From Massilia sp. IC2-278 (GTDB taxonomy: Bacteria; Pseudomonadota; Gammaproteobacteria; Burkholderiales; Burkholderiaceae_D): a DNA stretch of 64,000 nt. Below the pieces are notes generated by a model, which was given only the letters and a program-made list of their open reading frames with translations, ran no database searches and had not been told where the DNA came from. How positions within the stretch are numbered: the stretch's first letter is position 1; every line of letters starts with the position of its first letter. The position numbers and the translations under genes are program-made. The stretch covers positions 557,687 through 621,686 of the forward strand of contig NZ_JAJFES010000002.1 in assembly GCF_020708045.1 (NCBI RefSeq), given 5' to 3'. Shown here in pieces: positions 42,729 through 51,049 of the stretch.

Positions 42729-43772
42729 TCAACGGCCGGCTGCGGCGTTGTCGAGCTCCGTCAGCTGTTTGATGCGGCGCGCGGTGAGCAGGGCGCGCAG
42801 GCCGGAACCGGGCAGCGCCGGGTAGCGGATCGCGCCGAACAGCTCCATCGCATCGCGGTAGGCGAGCCAGGCGTGCTGGGTCTTTTCGACGCCGGTCTTG
42901 CGAATCGAGCCGAGGTAGGCGCCGCTCGCCGGGCGGTTCAGCATGAACTGGCGGTAGAGCGCATCCATCTTCTTTTCCAGGCTGGCGAATTCCGCTTCCG
43001 AGAAACGCGGCCCGCGGCCCGCCTCGAAATCCAGCACGTCAGCGGCAAAGGTATCGAGTTCGGCCGTCTGGGTTTCCAGCTGCAGCGAACGCGCCGCGCC
43101 ACTATCCTTGTCGGTTTCATAATCCATGCGGTGCTGGGCGAAATACTGCGCCGCCTTGCTCGCCATCTCCAGGCCCAGCTGCTCCTTTTCGGTCCAGCCG
43201 CGCGACAGGGTGGCCAGCTGGGCGGCGCGCTGCTTGCCACGCTGGCGCTCGCGCACCGCGCCGCACTGGCCGCGTATCTCGGCGCTGGCCACGTCGTCGC
43301 ACAAATCGACCGGCCCCGGCTCCCGGTTCGCGGCCACGCGCTGCAGGTGCTGGACCCGGCTCTTCATTTCATTGACCGGGCTCTGGATGCTGCAGGCATG
43401 GCGCGTGGCCAGGGCCAGCTGCGGCATGGCGCCGTGGCCGTTCGCATACAGCATCATCAGCACCCCGTGGGCGTTCGTGCGCGCCGCGCAGGCGTGCACG
43501 CGGCGCCAGTCGGCCTCGCGCGCATCGGGAGCGGCGAGGGTGTCGTAGTAGAGGGTGGAGGCGTCGCAGCGGCCGGATTCGATGGCGGCCGGCGGCGGCT
43601 GGCGCGGCTTTTCAGCGCGTACGCGCAGGCACTGGCGGTACCAGTCGCTGCCGCGGCGGACTTCGGGCGGTGCGCCGTACACGTTCGGGTAGGGCGCGGC
43701 GGCGGCGTTGGCGCTGCTCAGGAGCAGTGCCAGGAGCAGTGTCAGCAGCGGGGGCCAGGATGCGTGCGTCAT
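42729..43772 (-). CDS. Secreted protein with C-terminal LprI (DUF1311)-like domain
   Basis: 347 residues. Signal peptide of 24 residues (LLTLLLALLLSSANAAAA). The C-terminal third has the DUF1311/LprI pattern: LEKKMDALYRQFM, then KTGVEKTQHAWLAYRDAME and LTARRIKQLTEL. LprI-like proteins inhibit lysozyme or act at the cell surface. The middle has paired cysteines (SGRCDAS, HACAAR, HACSIQ, DLCDDV, GQCGAV) suited to disulfides. Convergent with the helicase; three 13-bp tandem repeats lie just upstream. Confidence 0.78.
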   Translation of the reverse strand: MTHASWPPLLTLLLALLLSSANAAAAPYPNVYGAPPEVRRGSDWYRQCLRVRAEKPRQPPPAAIESGRCDASTLYYDTLAAPDAREADWRRVHACAARTNAHGVLMMLYANGHGAMPQLALATRHACSIQSPVNEMKSRVQHLQRVAANREPGPVDLCDDVASAEIRGQCGAVRERQRGKQRAAQLATLSRGWTEKEQLGLEMASKAAQYFAQHRMDYETDKDSGAARSLQLETQTAELDTFAADVLDFEAGRGPRFSEAEFASLEKKMDALYRQFMLNRPASGAYLGSIRKTGVEKTQHAWLAYRDAMELFGAIRYPALPGSGLRALLTARRIKQLTELDNAAAGR

Positions 43773-43800
43773 CGCGTTCTCCTTGGTGTCGGGTTAAAGG

Positions 43801-43839
43801 TTTCCAGTCGAAGTTTCCAGTCGAAATTTCCAGTCGGAA
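43801..43839. repeat. Three tandem 13-bp repeats
   Basis: TTTCCAGTCGAAG, TTTCCAGTCGAAA and TTTCCAGTCGGAA follow each other without gap, 28 bases upstream of the LprI-like gene start. Confidence 0.85.
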
Positions 43840-43964
43840 GCTTCAACGCTACCGTGAGCCATGCACAGGAGTCGTGATGTGGCGCAAGACGGCCAACGCG
43901 GGCGCGGTGTGTGGCGTGGCTGCGGCATCATGTTCCTTTGAACATGGACCAGGAAGGAGCATTG

Positions 43965-44288
43965 ATGAGTGCGCACAATTTCCGGATCACCCTCGAATAC
44001 ACAGGCGGCAAGAAGGAAGCCGATCCGCCGGCGCCGCTTTCCTTTGAGGTCGGCAACCACGACGATATCTTCGAGATCATCGCCCGGGTACGCGGTGCGG
44101 GGCGTTTCGAACACGACGAAGCGGCTGCGCTGGCGCTGGGCATGAAGCTGTTCAGCGAAGTCATGCTGGCGCACCGCGACGATCCGCTGTTTGCGCCGAT
44201 CGCCGCCGCCTACCGCGAGTACATCGCGGCGTTTAAGACGCAGATGCGCGCAGCGGGTGAGGCCGGCAAGACCGACCAGGGCGGCTAA
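43965..44288 (+). CDS. DUF3861 family protein
   Basis: 107 residues. NFRITLEYTGGKKE (5-18), PLSFEVGNHDDIFEIIARVR (24-43) and the helical remainder match DUF3861, small cytoplasmic proteins without known function. The start at 43965 has AAGGAGC eight bases ahead. It stands alone with its own terminator. Confidence 0.85.
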   Translation: MSAHNFRITLEYTGGKKEADPPAPLSFEVGNHDDIFEIIARVRGAGRFEHDEAAALALGMKLFSEVMLAHRDDPLFAPIAAAYREYIAAFKTQMRAAGEAGKTDQGG

Positions 44289-44319
44289 CTCATCTGCTGC
44301 TCTGCAGCAAAAACCCGCC

Positions 44320-44344
44320 AGCCGGACGCTTGTCCGGCTTTTTT
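44320..44344 (+). terminator. Terminator after the DUF3861 gene
   Basis: AGCCGGAC pairs with GTCCGGCT around GCTT, followed by six T. Confidence 0.9.
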
Positions 44345-44480
44345 ATAGCTGCGAAAAAGAACAATGTGTCGCCGCTTCTGCAAGGCTTCGTCACACTCTC
44401 TTACATTCGAGTGAGCAAAAGTAGCTTGCCGACATGTAAGACGAATCACACCCCGTATGCCTCTGTTAACAGTTAAAAAG

Positions 44481-44609
44481 TTGACTGTGAACATCACGCA
44501 ACGCGCATAAATTTTTTCCGCATGGAAAATGCAAAAGCGCGCCGAGATGCGTATAGTGCCTCCCATCAGCTTCCTGACGCCAACTTTTTCGGTTGGCGTT
44601 TGTTTTTTC
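44481..44609 (+). ncRNA. Possible small RNA or attenuator ahead of the MFS gene
   Basis: TTGACT (44481-44486) with CATAAA (44506-44511, 19-base spacer) is a fair promoter. It is followed after about 65 bases by a strong terminator hairpin, ACGCCAAC (44577-44584) with GTTGGCGT (44592-44599) and a T-rich tail to 44609. No ORF lies between, so the unit would yield an RNA of about 95 bases, or regulate read-through into the transporter gene. The rest of 44289-44742 has no gene that I can support. Confidence 0.4.
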
Positions 44610-44742
44610 TGCCCCAGTTAGCAAGCTTTTACGAATGGCAGAGCAGCTGAAAAAAAATTCTTCCAGGCGGAAACTTTCCGATTGGATCGCACTCTTAAGA
44701 AACTCCTGTAGCCACAGGCTCTTACAACTAGATTCATACCAA

Positions 44743-45945
44743 ATGCAAACTACTGTTCCAGCCGTTGACACCCTGAACACCGCAAGCGCCGCCGGCAGCG
44801 CCGTTGCCTCGCGCCGCAGCAAAGTCTTCGCCCAGATCCAGAACCTGTCGCTGCCGGTGATGTTCACCATTTTCGGCGTGATCATGGGTTCGTGGGCCGG
44901 CCGTATTCCGGCCATGGCCGCACGCCTGAACATTTCGCACTCGTCGCTGTCGATGGTGCTGCTGTGCGGCGGCGTCGGCGCCCTGCTGTCGTTCCCGGTC
45001 TCGTCCTTCCTGATGCGCCGCTGCGGCGCGCGCAAGACCATGCTGTACTCGGGCCTGGCCCTGCTGGCCGTGCTGGTGGCGATCGGTATCGCCCCGACCG
45101 TCGCCAGCGTGATGGGCGCCGTCCTGATGCTGGGCATCACCGCCAGCACCTATGACGTCGCCATGAACGCCGCCGCCAGCAAGCGCGAAAAAGCCACCGG
45201 CAAGTCGGAAATGTCGATGCTGCACGGTCTGGCCTGCGCCGGCGGCCTGGCTGGCGCCACCCTGGGCAGCGTGATGGCCGGCATGAAGGTCGCGCCTGCG
45301 ATTCACTTCATGATGGTTGCCGGCCCGATGGCCGCCATCCTGTGGGCCGCCTCGCAAGTGCTGAACATCTCGGACGAAGCCGAGCAAGTGGAAAAGAAGA
45401 AGTTCGCCCTGCCGCGCGGTCCGATGGCACTGCTGGGTCTGCTGGGCTTCCTGGGTTCGATGTCGGAAGGCTCGATCGCCGACTGGAGCGGCGTGTTCCT
45501 GAAAGAACACTTCCACGCCACCGACGGCCTGGCGCCGCTGGCCCTGTCGTGCTTCTCGGTCATGATGCTGCTGTCGCGCCTGGTTGGCGACAAACTGAAG
45601 ACCCGCTTCGGCGCCCAGCGCCTGGTGACCGTCGGCGCAGTCGTCTCGGCCATGGGACTGTTCTTCGCGGTGCTGGCGCCGAGCGCCCACGCCGCACTGG
45701 GCGGCTTCGCGGTCGCCGGCCTCGGCCTGTCGCTGCTGTTCCCGTTCGTGTTCAGCGCCGCCGGCGCCCAGGGCCCGATCGCCCTGGCAGGCGTGGCCAG
45801 CATGGCCTACAGCGGCACCCTGATGGGCCCGCCGGTGATCGGCGCCATCGCCAGCCACGTCGGCATGCAAATGGCCATCGGTTATGTCGGCGTGCTGTCG
45901 ATCGTGATCGCCCTGGTTGCAAGCCGCACCAAGCTCCTGAAGTAA
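44743..45945 (+). CDS. MFS transporter, YbjJ-like
   Basis: 400 residues with 12 predicted membrane helices. The pattern matches the YbjJ branch: GSWAGRIPAMAARLNIS in loop 1, MRRCGARKTML in the loop 2-3, YDVAMNAAASKREKATGKSE and MLHGLACAGGLAG in the middle. The substrate is unknown; the neighbouring glycoside hydrolase suggests a sugar or glycoside. I start at MQTTVPAVD (44743), because the 50 codons before it do not look like a transporter. The gene converges on the AraC regulator. Confidence 0.85.
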   Translation: MQTTVPAVDTLNTASAAGSAVASRRSKVFAQIQNLSLPVMFTIFGVIMGSWAGRIPAMAARLNISHSSLSMVLLCGGVGALLSFPVSSFLMRRCGARKTMLYSGLALLAVLVAIGIAPTVASVMGAVLMLGITASTYDVAMNAAASKREKATGKSEMSMLHGLACAGGLAGATLGSVMAGMKVAPAIHFMMVAGPMAAILWAASQVLNISDEAEQVEKKKFALPRGPMALLGLLGFLGSMSEGSIADWSGVFLKEHFHATDGLAPLALSCFSVMMLLSRLVGDKLKTRFGAQRLVTVGAVVSAMGLFFAVLAPSAHAALGGFAVAGLGLSLLFPFVFSAAGAQGPIALAGVASMAYSGTLMGPPVIGAIASHVGMQMAIGYVGVLSIVIALVASRTKLLK

Positions 45946-45995
45946 GCAGTCAATCTTCCTGAAGCAGTACCCTACGGCGCCGGCTGAGAGCAATC

Positions 45996-46823
45996 TCAGG
46001 CCGGCGCCGCTTCTTTCAGCCACTGCCGTGGCGAACATCCCACCATCGTCGTGAACGCGCGTGTGAAGGCCGGTGCGCTGGTATAGCCCGCCTGGGCGCT
46101 GACCACCTTGACCGGCAAGCCCTTGCGCAGCAGGTTCTGCGCCATGCCGATGCGCCAGCGCGTCAGGTATTCGCCGGGCGGCATGCCCACCACGTTGCGG
46201 AAGTGCTCGGTAAAGCGGGCGCGCGACATGCAGGCCAGGCGCGCCAGCGAGGTCAGCTGCCAGGGTTCGTGGGCGCGTTCGTGGATCGCCGCCAGGGCCA
46301 GGGACAACTGGCGGTCGGCCAGGCCCGCCAGCAAGCCGACCGACATCTCTCCCTTGTCGAACTCATTGCGCAAGACCTGCACCATCAGCACGTCGCACAG
46401 GCGGTCGAGGATCACCTCGCGCCCCTGGCTGGGGCTGGCCGCCTCCGTGAACAGCAGCTCCAGGGTCTGGCGCAGGGCGCCCATCTCGTTCAGCGGCTGG
46501 TACAGGCGGTCGGGCAGGGCGCGCGCCAGCGGGTTGGCGCCGCCATCCTCGAAGCTGATGTGGGCGCACAGCAGGATGGCGCTGGCGCCGTCGGGGATTT
46601 CCAGCGTGTGCGCGCTGCCGCGCGGGTAGAACACCATCGCCGGCTCGTCCACGCGCAGCGGCTCGGCGCCATCCTGGCGGAAGACGACCGGCCCGGAGCG
46701 GATCAGATGCAGCTGTCCCGCGGCCGGGTCTTCCGGAAAAGAGTTGGCGTCGCAAAAGACGCCATTGAAAAACACACGTGCACGGAACGAGTAACGGCCT
46801 ACCAGCGACGAGATCTTGTCCAT
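45996..46823 (-). CDS. AraC-family transcriptional regulator with cupin domain
   Basis: 275 residues: an N-terminal cupin-like sensor (about 35-100, GQLHLIRSGPVVFR, MVFYPRGSAHTLEI) and a C-terminal AraC helix-turn-helix pair (TSLARLACMSRARFTEHFRN and VVSAQAGYTSAPAFTRAF with the usual GCSPRQW ending). It lies downstream of the glycoside hydrolase on the same strand, 135 bases away, so the two may form one unit. MVGCSPRQWL closes the domain. Confidence 0.92.
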   Translation of the reverse strand: MDKISSLVGRYSFRARVFFNGVFCDANSFPEDPAAGQLHLIRSGPVVFRQDGAEPLRVDEPAMVFYPRGSAHTLEIPDGASAILLCAHISFEDGGANPLARALPDRLYQPLNEMGALRQTLELLFTEAASPSQGREVILDRLCDVLMVQVLRNEFDKGEMSVGLLAGLADRQLSLALAAIHERAHEPWQLTSLARLACMSRARFTEHFRNVVGMPPGEYLTRWRIGMAQNLLRKGLPVKVVSAQAGYTSAPAFTRAFTTMVGCSPRQWLKEAAPA

Positions 46824-46958
46824 AAAAATGAGAATTTGACGAATTCACCATCCATTCTGGACGATTTGCTAAGTCTTGGAAAGCGAATTGCCAGGTTTCC
46901 GTGCCTGCAGGACAAAAAATCTGACAATGCGTTGTTTCTTTTCCGCAAATCCGTTAAT

Positions 46959-48746
46959 TCACCAGGCGTCCGGCCACAGGCTGCGGTGCAGGGCGTCCAC
47001 CTGCTCGGGCGGCAGGCGCGGTTCGCGCTGCGCCGTCAGCAAGCCGTTCTGCTCGTGCTCGACGTCAGTCAGCTGGGTGTAGCACAGCCCGGCCAGGAAG
47101 GAGAGCGAGCCCAGGCCCTGCATCAGGGTCTGGTAGCGCTGGGCCAGCTCGTCGACGTCGCCGACGTTGCCGTAGTGGTCGTACAGGCGGTCGCGCCGCC
47201 GTTCGGACCCATCGGGCTTGAGCAGGTAGCCGCCGACTTCGGAAAACACGATCGGCTGGCCGCGGTACTGGGCGCCGGCCAGGAACAGTTCGCGCGCCTT
47301 GTGCCAGCCGGTTTCCGGCGGCAGGCCGGTGAGCAGGGTGCCGGCATAGCGCTCCAGCAGTTTTTCCACCGGATGCGAATAATCGTGGATGGTGCAGATG
47401 TCGGTGACGTCGGTGTGCTGCCAGCCGTCGTTGTCGATCACCGGGCGGGACGGATCGACCATGCGCGTGCGCGCCACCATGCGTTCGAGGAAATCGTGCT
47501 GGTGCGGGTGGCGCGTGAGTTCCGGGAAGCCGAAGCTTTCCACCACCGGCACCCAGCCGACGATGGACGGGTGATTCGCGTCGCGCACCACGGCGCGCAG
47601 CCATTCCAGCTCGAGCCGCTCTTCCGACTCCTCGGACCAGGAGCGCGCGTTCGGCATTTCTTCCCACACCATCAGGCCCAGCACGTCGCACCAGTAGAGC
47701 CAGCGTTCGTGCTCGATCTTCTGGTGCTTGCGCACGCCGTTGAAACCGAAGCGGCGCGCCCATTCCACATCCGCGCGCAAGGCCTCGTCGGACGGCGCGG
47801 CCAGCAGGGTGTCGGGCCAGTAGCCCTGGTCGAGGGCCATCAGCAGGAAGGTGCGCTTGCCGTTCAGGTGGAAGAAGCCGTCCTTCAGTTCGATCGAGCG
47901 CAGGCCGGCATAGGCTTCGACCGTGTCGACAGGCTGGCCGCGATGGAGCAGGCGCACGCGCAGCTTGTACAGGTGCGGCGAGGCGGGCGACCAGGGGCGC
48001 GGGTCCGGCACCCGGGTGCGCAGGTCCAGGCTGGCGCCGCGGCTGGCAACGCGCGCCGTGGCGCAAATTTCTTCCGAGTCCAGGCTCTCCAATACGTCGA
48101 GCTCGGCTTCCCAGTCGCTGGCCGGGCCGTGCAGGTGGACGGTCAGGGCCAGCGTGCCGTCCGGGTGCGCTTCGTGGATGCGCAGGTGGTCGATGCGCAG
48201 CGCCGGCACCGGTTCGAGCCAGACGTTCTGCCAAATGCCGCTGGTGCAGTAGTAATAGATGCGCACCGGCGTGCCCGAGGACGACTGCTTGCCGCGCGGT
48301 TGATACGGGTCTTGGCGGTCTTCCACGCGCAGGGTGACGCGGTTGACGCCCGGCTTCAGGTAGGGCGCGATGTCGAAGGAAAACGGCACGTGGCCGCCGC
48401 GGTTGCGTCCGGCAACGCGGCCGTTGACCCAGACGTCGGCGCGGTAGTCGCAAGCGCCGAAATGCAGCAGCAGGGCGCCGTAGTCCCAGCCTTCGGGCAC
48501 CTCGAAGCTGCGGCTGTACCACATGATCTCGTGGATGTCGCGGGTGCCGATGCCGGAGGCCTGGGATTGATAGGGAAAGGGCACCAGGATCTGCCGGGGA
48601 AGCGTGCGGCCGTCGAACCAGCGCTCGTGCAGGCCGGCGTCCTGGTCGTCGAAAGCGAATTCCCAATAGCCGTCGAGGCTGGCCCATTGCTGGCGCACCA
48701 TTTGGGGGCGCGGGTGGTGCGCGCGGGGGTCTACAAACATTTGCAT
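46959..48746 (-). CDS. Family 2 glycoside hydrolase
   Basis: 595 residues: sugar-binding jelly roll (about 20-180, ADVWVNGRVAGRNRGGHVPF), an Ig-like sandwich (180-280) and a TIM barrel (285-590). The acid/base Glu403 lies in IVGWVPVVESFG, where the family nearly always has Asn before the Glu; the nucleophile Glu503 lies in VFSEVGGY. Without a signal peptide it is cytoplasmic. Substrate is unclear: beta-galactosidase, beta-glucuronidase or beta-mannosidase types share the fold. ATG at 48746, with another two codons later. Confidence 0.9.
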   Translation of the reverse strand: MQMFVDPRAHHPRPQMVRQQWASLDGYWEFAFDDQDAGLHERWFDGRTLPRQILVPFPYQSQASGIGTRDIHEIMWYSRSFEVPEGWDYGALLLHFGACDYRADVWVNGRVAGRNRGGHVPFSFDIAPYLKPGVNRVTLRVEDRQDPYQPRGKQSSSGTPVRIYYYCTSGIWQNVWLEPVPALRIDHLRIHEAHPDGTLALTVHLHGPASDWEAELDVLESLDSEEICATARVASRGASLDLRTRVPDPRPWSPASPHLYKLRVRLLHRGQPVDTVEAYAGLRSIELKDGFFHLNGKRTFLLMALDQGYWPDTLLAAPSDEALRADVEWARRFGFNGVRKHQKIEHERWLYWCDVLGLMVWEEMPNARSWSEESEERLELEWLRAVVRDANHPSIVGWVPVVESFGFPELTRHPHQHDFLERMVARTRMVDPSRPVIDNDGWQHTDVTDICTIHDYSHPVEKLLERYAGTLLTGLPPETGWHKARELFLAGAQYRGQPIVFSEVGGYLLKPDGSERRRDRLYDHYGNVGDVDELAQRYQTLMQGLGSLSFLAGLCYTQLTDVEHEQNGLLTAQREPRLPPEQVDALHRSLWPDAW

Positions 48747-48902
48747 GATGGTCGTGAAAGCAGGGTGGGGGGAGGGGCGGAACTCGGTATTCACTGCGTA
48801 TTTGCGCTCTCGTAAAGTACACTCCAATGGCGCAGAACTTTCAAGCCCCCACTTGCCTCCAATGATGAGCCGAGCAAACCTGCTCGCGACAAGGAGGCGG
48901 CG

Positions 48903-49502
48903 ATGCTGCACGAACCCGATGTACGCTCGATCACCCAGTATCATGACGCGGTATTGCGGCTGTCCGCCACCGACGCGCCGGTGCCGATCACGGGCCGCGG
49001 CGCCTGGCCGGCCATCGCCGCGAACCACGAATTTAATGTGCTGTTGTGGCGAGAAGAAGACAAGGCACGCCGGCGCGACGTAGCCGCCAGCGAAATCGCC
49101 GCCAACAAGCGCCACATCGACGCCTACAACCAGCAGCGCAACGACGCCGTCGAATCGATCGACGAAGCCATCCTGGCCGGGCTGGCGCAGGCGGCCGTCG
49201 TACCCGGCCCCGGCGCCTGGCTGTCGAGCGAAACCGCGGGCGCCATGATCGACCGCCTGTCCATCCTGGCCCTGAAGATCCATCACATGCGCGAACAGAC
49301 CCGCCGCATCGACGCCGGCAGCGCCCACGTCCAGGCCTGCGCCGCCCGCCTGCAGCGCCTGCAGCAGCAGCGCGCCGACCTGGCCGGCTGCCTGGAACGC
49401 CTGCTGCGCGAGGCCGAGGCCGGGCGCGCCCGGTTCAAGGTGTACCGGCAGTACAAGATGTACAACGACCGTTCACCCAGACTTACCAAAAGCTACACAT
49501 AG
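48903..49502 (+). CDS. DUF4254 family protein, 3' end probably rewritten by an IS element
   Basis: 199 residues, DUF4254: NLLLW-type core [22 protein letters not shown]-type helix [35 protein letters not shown] and the end [14 protein letters not shown]. Members lie in surface-glycan clusters, usually next to glycosyltransferases. Here a GT9 gene follows, but with the IS607 element between them. After KMYNDR the last nine codons and the TAG stop appear to come from the IS end. Divergent from the glycoside hydrolase with 156 bases between starts. Confidence 0.85.
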   Translation: MLHEPDVRSITQYHDAVLRLSATDAPVPITGRGAWPAIAANHEFNVLLWREEDKARRRDVAASEIAANKRHIDAYNQQRNDAVESIDEAILAGLAQAAVVPGPGAWLSSETAGAMIDRLSILALKIHHMREQTRRIDAGSAHVQACAARLQRLQQQRADLAGCLERLLREAEAGRARFKVYRQYKMYNDRSPRLTKSYT

Positions 49503-50693
49503 TTAGCTCTTGCGCTGGCTTCCTGCTTCACTGGAGCCGGTTCCACCCTGCGCCTCAGGCACAGGGCCAGCGCCTTCTCCTCCACAGGCCGATGCGGTGG
49601 AACTCACCGCCATGTTTTTCAAATTGATTGCTGCATTCATGTCGCGGTCGTGCAGCGCCTCACACGCCGGACAGGACCACTGGCGTGTTCCCAGATCGAG
49701 CACGTCGAGCTGATGTCCGCAGCCTGAACATGTCTTGCTGCTGGCATACCAGCGGTTCACGATGACGAGTTGACTGCCACGCTGTTGTGCCTTATACGCG
49801 AGCTGACGCCGTAGTTCGGCAAACCCCATGTCGGCAATAGCACGTGACATACAGCGGTTGGCGAGCATGCCCTTGACGTGCAAGTCCTCGATGCCGATGG
49901 TGTGGAAGCGACGGGTGATAGCTGTGCTGAGCTGATGCAAGCTGTCGGCACGCACGTTGGCGATCCTGGCATGCAAGCGCGCCAACTTGGTTTTCGCCTT
50001 GCTGCGATTGCGTGAGCCCTTCACCTTGCGCGACAGATTGCGTGACAAGCGCCGCAGACGATCCAATAAAGTTCGCAGTGCTTTCGGTCCGGCTACGGTT
50101 TCTCCGGTCGATAAAGTCGCCAAGTGCGTCACACCAAGGTCAATACCTACCGCGCCTCCGTTTTCGGCGTGCGGTAGCGGTACTTCCGGGATGTCGACAG
50201 TGATGCTGGCATACCAGTGATCGGCGGTACGCGAGATCGAAGCCGAGAGAATTTTCCCTGTAAAGCGCAAGGCTTCGCGCATTCTTACCCAGCCGAGTTT
50301 CGGAAGTCGAATGCGCTTGTTCTCGACGCGGAACTGGTCGCTGGTCAAGGCGAACCGGTCATCGCGGCCCTTGCGTCGGAACTGCGGGTAGCGTGCCCGT
50401 TTTTCGAAGAAATTCTGGAAAGCGCGGCCGAGCTGGATGATTGCCATCTGCGGTGCGCTCTTCGTTACCTTCAGCATCCACGGAAACTTCTGACGTTTAA
50501 TCGCGTTGAGTTGGCGCCGCAATGCCGCTTCATTTGGCTTCGGCAAGGCTGGATCGGCTTTATACGCCGCGTACTGGCGCTGCCATTCGGCTAGGGCCCA
50601 GTTGTAGGCAAACCGGGCAGTTCCGGCCGCACGTGCCAGATACGTAGCCTGGAGATTGTTGGGATCGAGACGGATACGGTGGGCTAGGAACAT
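49503..50693 (-). CDS. tnpB: TnpB, RNA-guided nuclease of an IS607-type element
   Basis: 396 residues. RuvC-like nuclease triad all present: D185 in GIDLGVTH, E269 in GIEDLHVKG and D351 in DRDMNAAINL; zinc ribbon C322, C325, C341 and C344 (CSGCG...CPAC). TnpB of IS200/IS605 and IS607 elements cuts DNA guided by an RNA made from the element's right end, which here would overlap the 3' end of this gene near 49500. The start overlaps the tnpA remnant by ten bases. Nothing in the reading frame is broken. Confidence 0.95.
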   Translation of the reverse strand: MFLAHRIRLDPNNLQATYLARAAGTARFAYNWALAEWQRQYAAYKADPALPKPNEAALRRQLNAIKRQKFPWMLKVTKSAPQMAIIQLGRAFQNFFEKRARYPQFRRKGRDDRFALTSDQFRVENKRIRLPKLGWVRMREALRFTGKILSASISRTADHWYASITVDIPEVPLPHAENGGAVGIDLGVTHLATLSTGETVAGPKALRTLLDRLRRLSRNLSRKVKGSRNRSKAKTKLARLHARIANVRADSLHQLSTAITRRFHTIGIEDLHVKGMLANRCMSRAIADMGFAELRRQLAYKAQQRGSQLVIVNRWYASSKTCSGCGHQLDVLDLGTRQWSCPACEALHDRDMNAAINLKNMAVSSTASACGGEGAGPVPEAQGGTGSSEAGSQRKS

Positions 50694-50896
50694 TGTGTCT
50701 CCTTTATCGCATGCTCCATGCCGTCGATTAGTTTCTGATTACGGTGACCGCGGCTTCCGTACAGCCGGGCGGAAAACACGGTGATGATCTCGAGTACATC
50801 GGCCACCAACTCCTCGGTCCTGGGCGGCACCAGCTGGCTGCGGGCCTCCCAGCGCCGCAAGGTGCTGGTCGAGACACCGAGTGCTTTTGCAGCCAA
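50684..50896 (-). pseudogene. tnpA: Internally deleted IS607-family TnpA (serine recombinase)
   Basis: A 70-residue ORF from a TTG at 50896. Residues 1-25 (AAKALGVSTSTLRRWEARSQ) are the MerR-like DNA-binding head of IS607 TnpA, and then VPPRTEELVADVLEIITVF and SARLYGSRGHRNQKLIDGM are the tail of the serine-recombinase domain. The intervening 120 or so residues, including the catalytic serine, are missing, with the frame kept. An in-frame stop (TAA) precedes the TTG, so the normal start is lost too. It cannot be an active transposase. Confidence 0.82.
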
Positions 50897-51049
50897 ACTG
50901 ATGGAGACGACTTATTCATAATGCGTACGACTGCGCATACTTGAACATGTTCCCTCATTCTTTTACAAGCCCTGCCTGTACGGGCAAGCGCGCAACTCCG
51001 GGCGGGCTGCGCCGTAAAGGGCGAGCGATGATCGGCCTGTAGCATTCGC

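Larger units (their letters stand above)
49485..50935 (-). mobile_element. IS607-type insertion sequence with defective tnpA
   Basis: The element lies between DUF4254 and GT9 genes. Its right end is probably within 49480-49502 and its left end within about 50900-50940; IS607 elements lack inverted repeats, so the ends are estimates. It contains tnpB and a residue of tnpA. Family assignment rests on the MerR-like and serine-recombinase pieces of tnpA. Confidence 0.75.

Noticed and set aside
46203..48815. 870-residue open frame antisense to the AraC and glycoside hydrolase genes
   Set aside because: It spans two genes and the gap between them and shows no recognisable domain.
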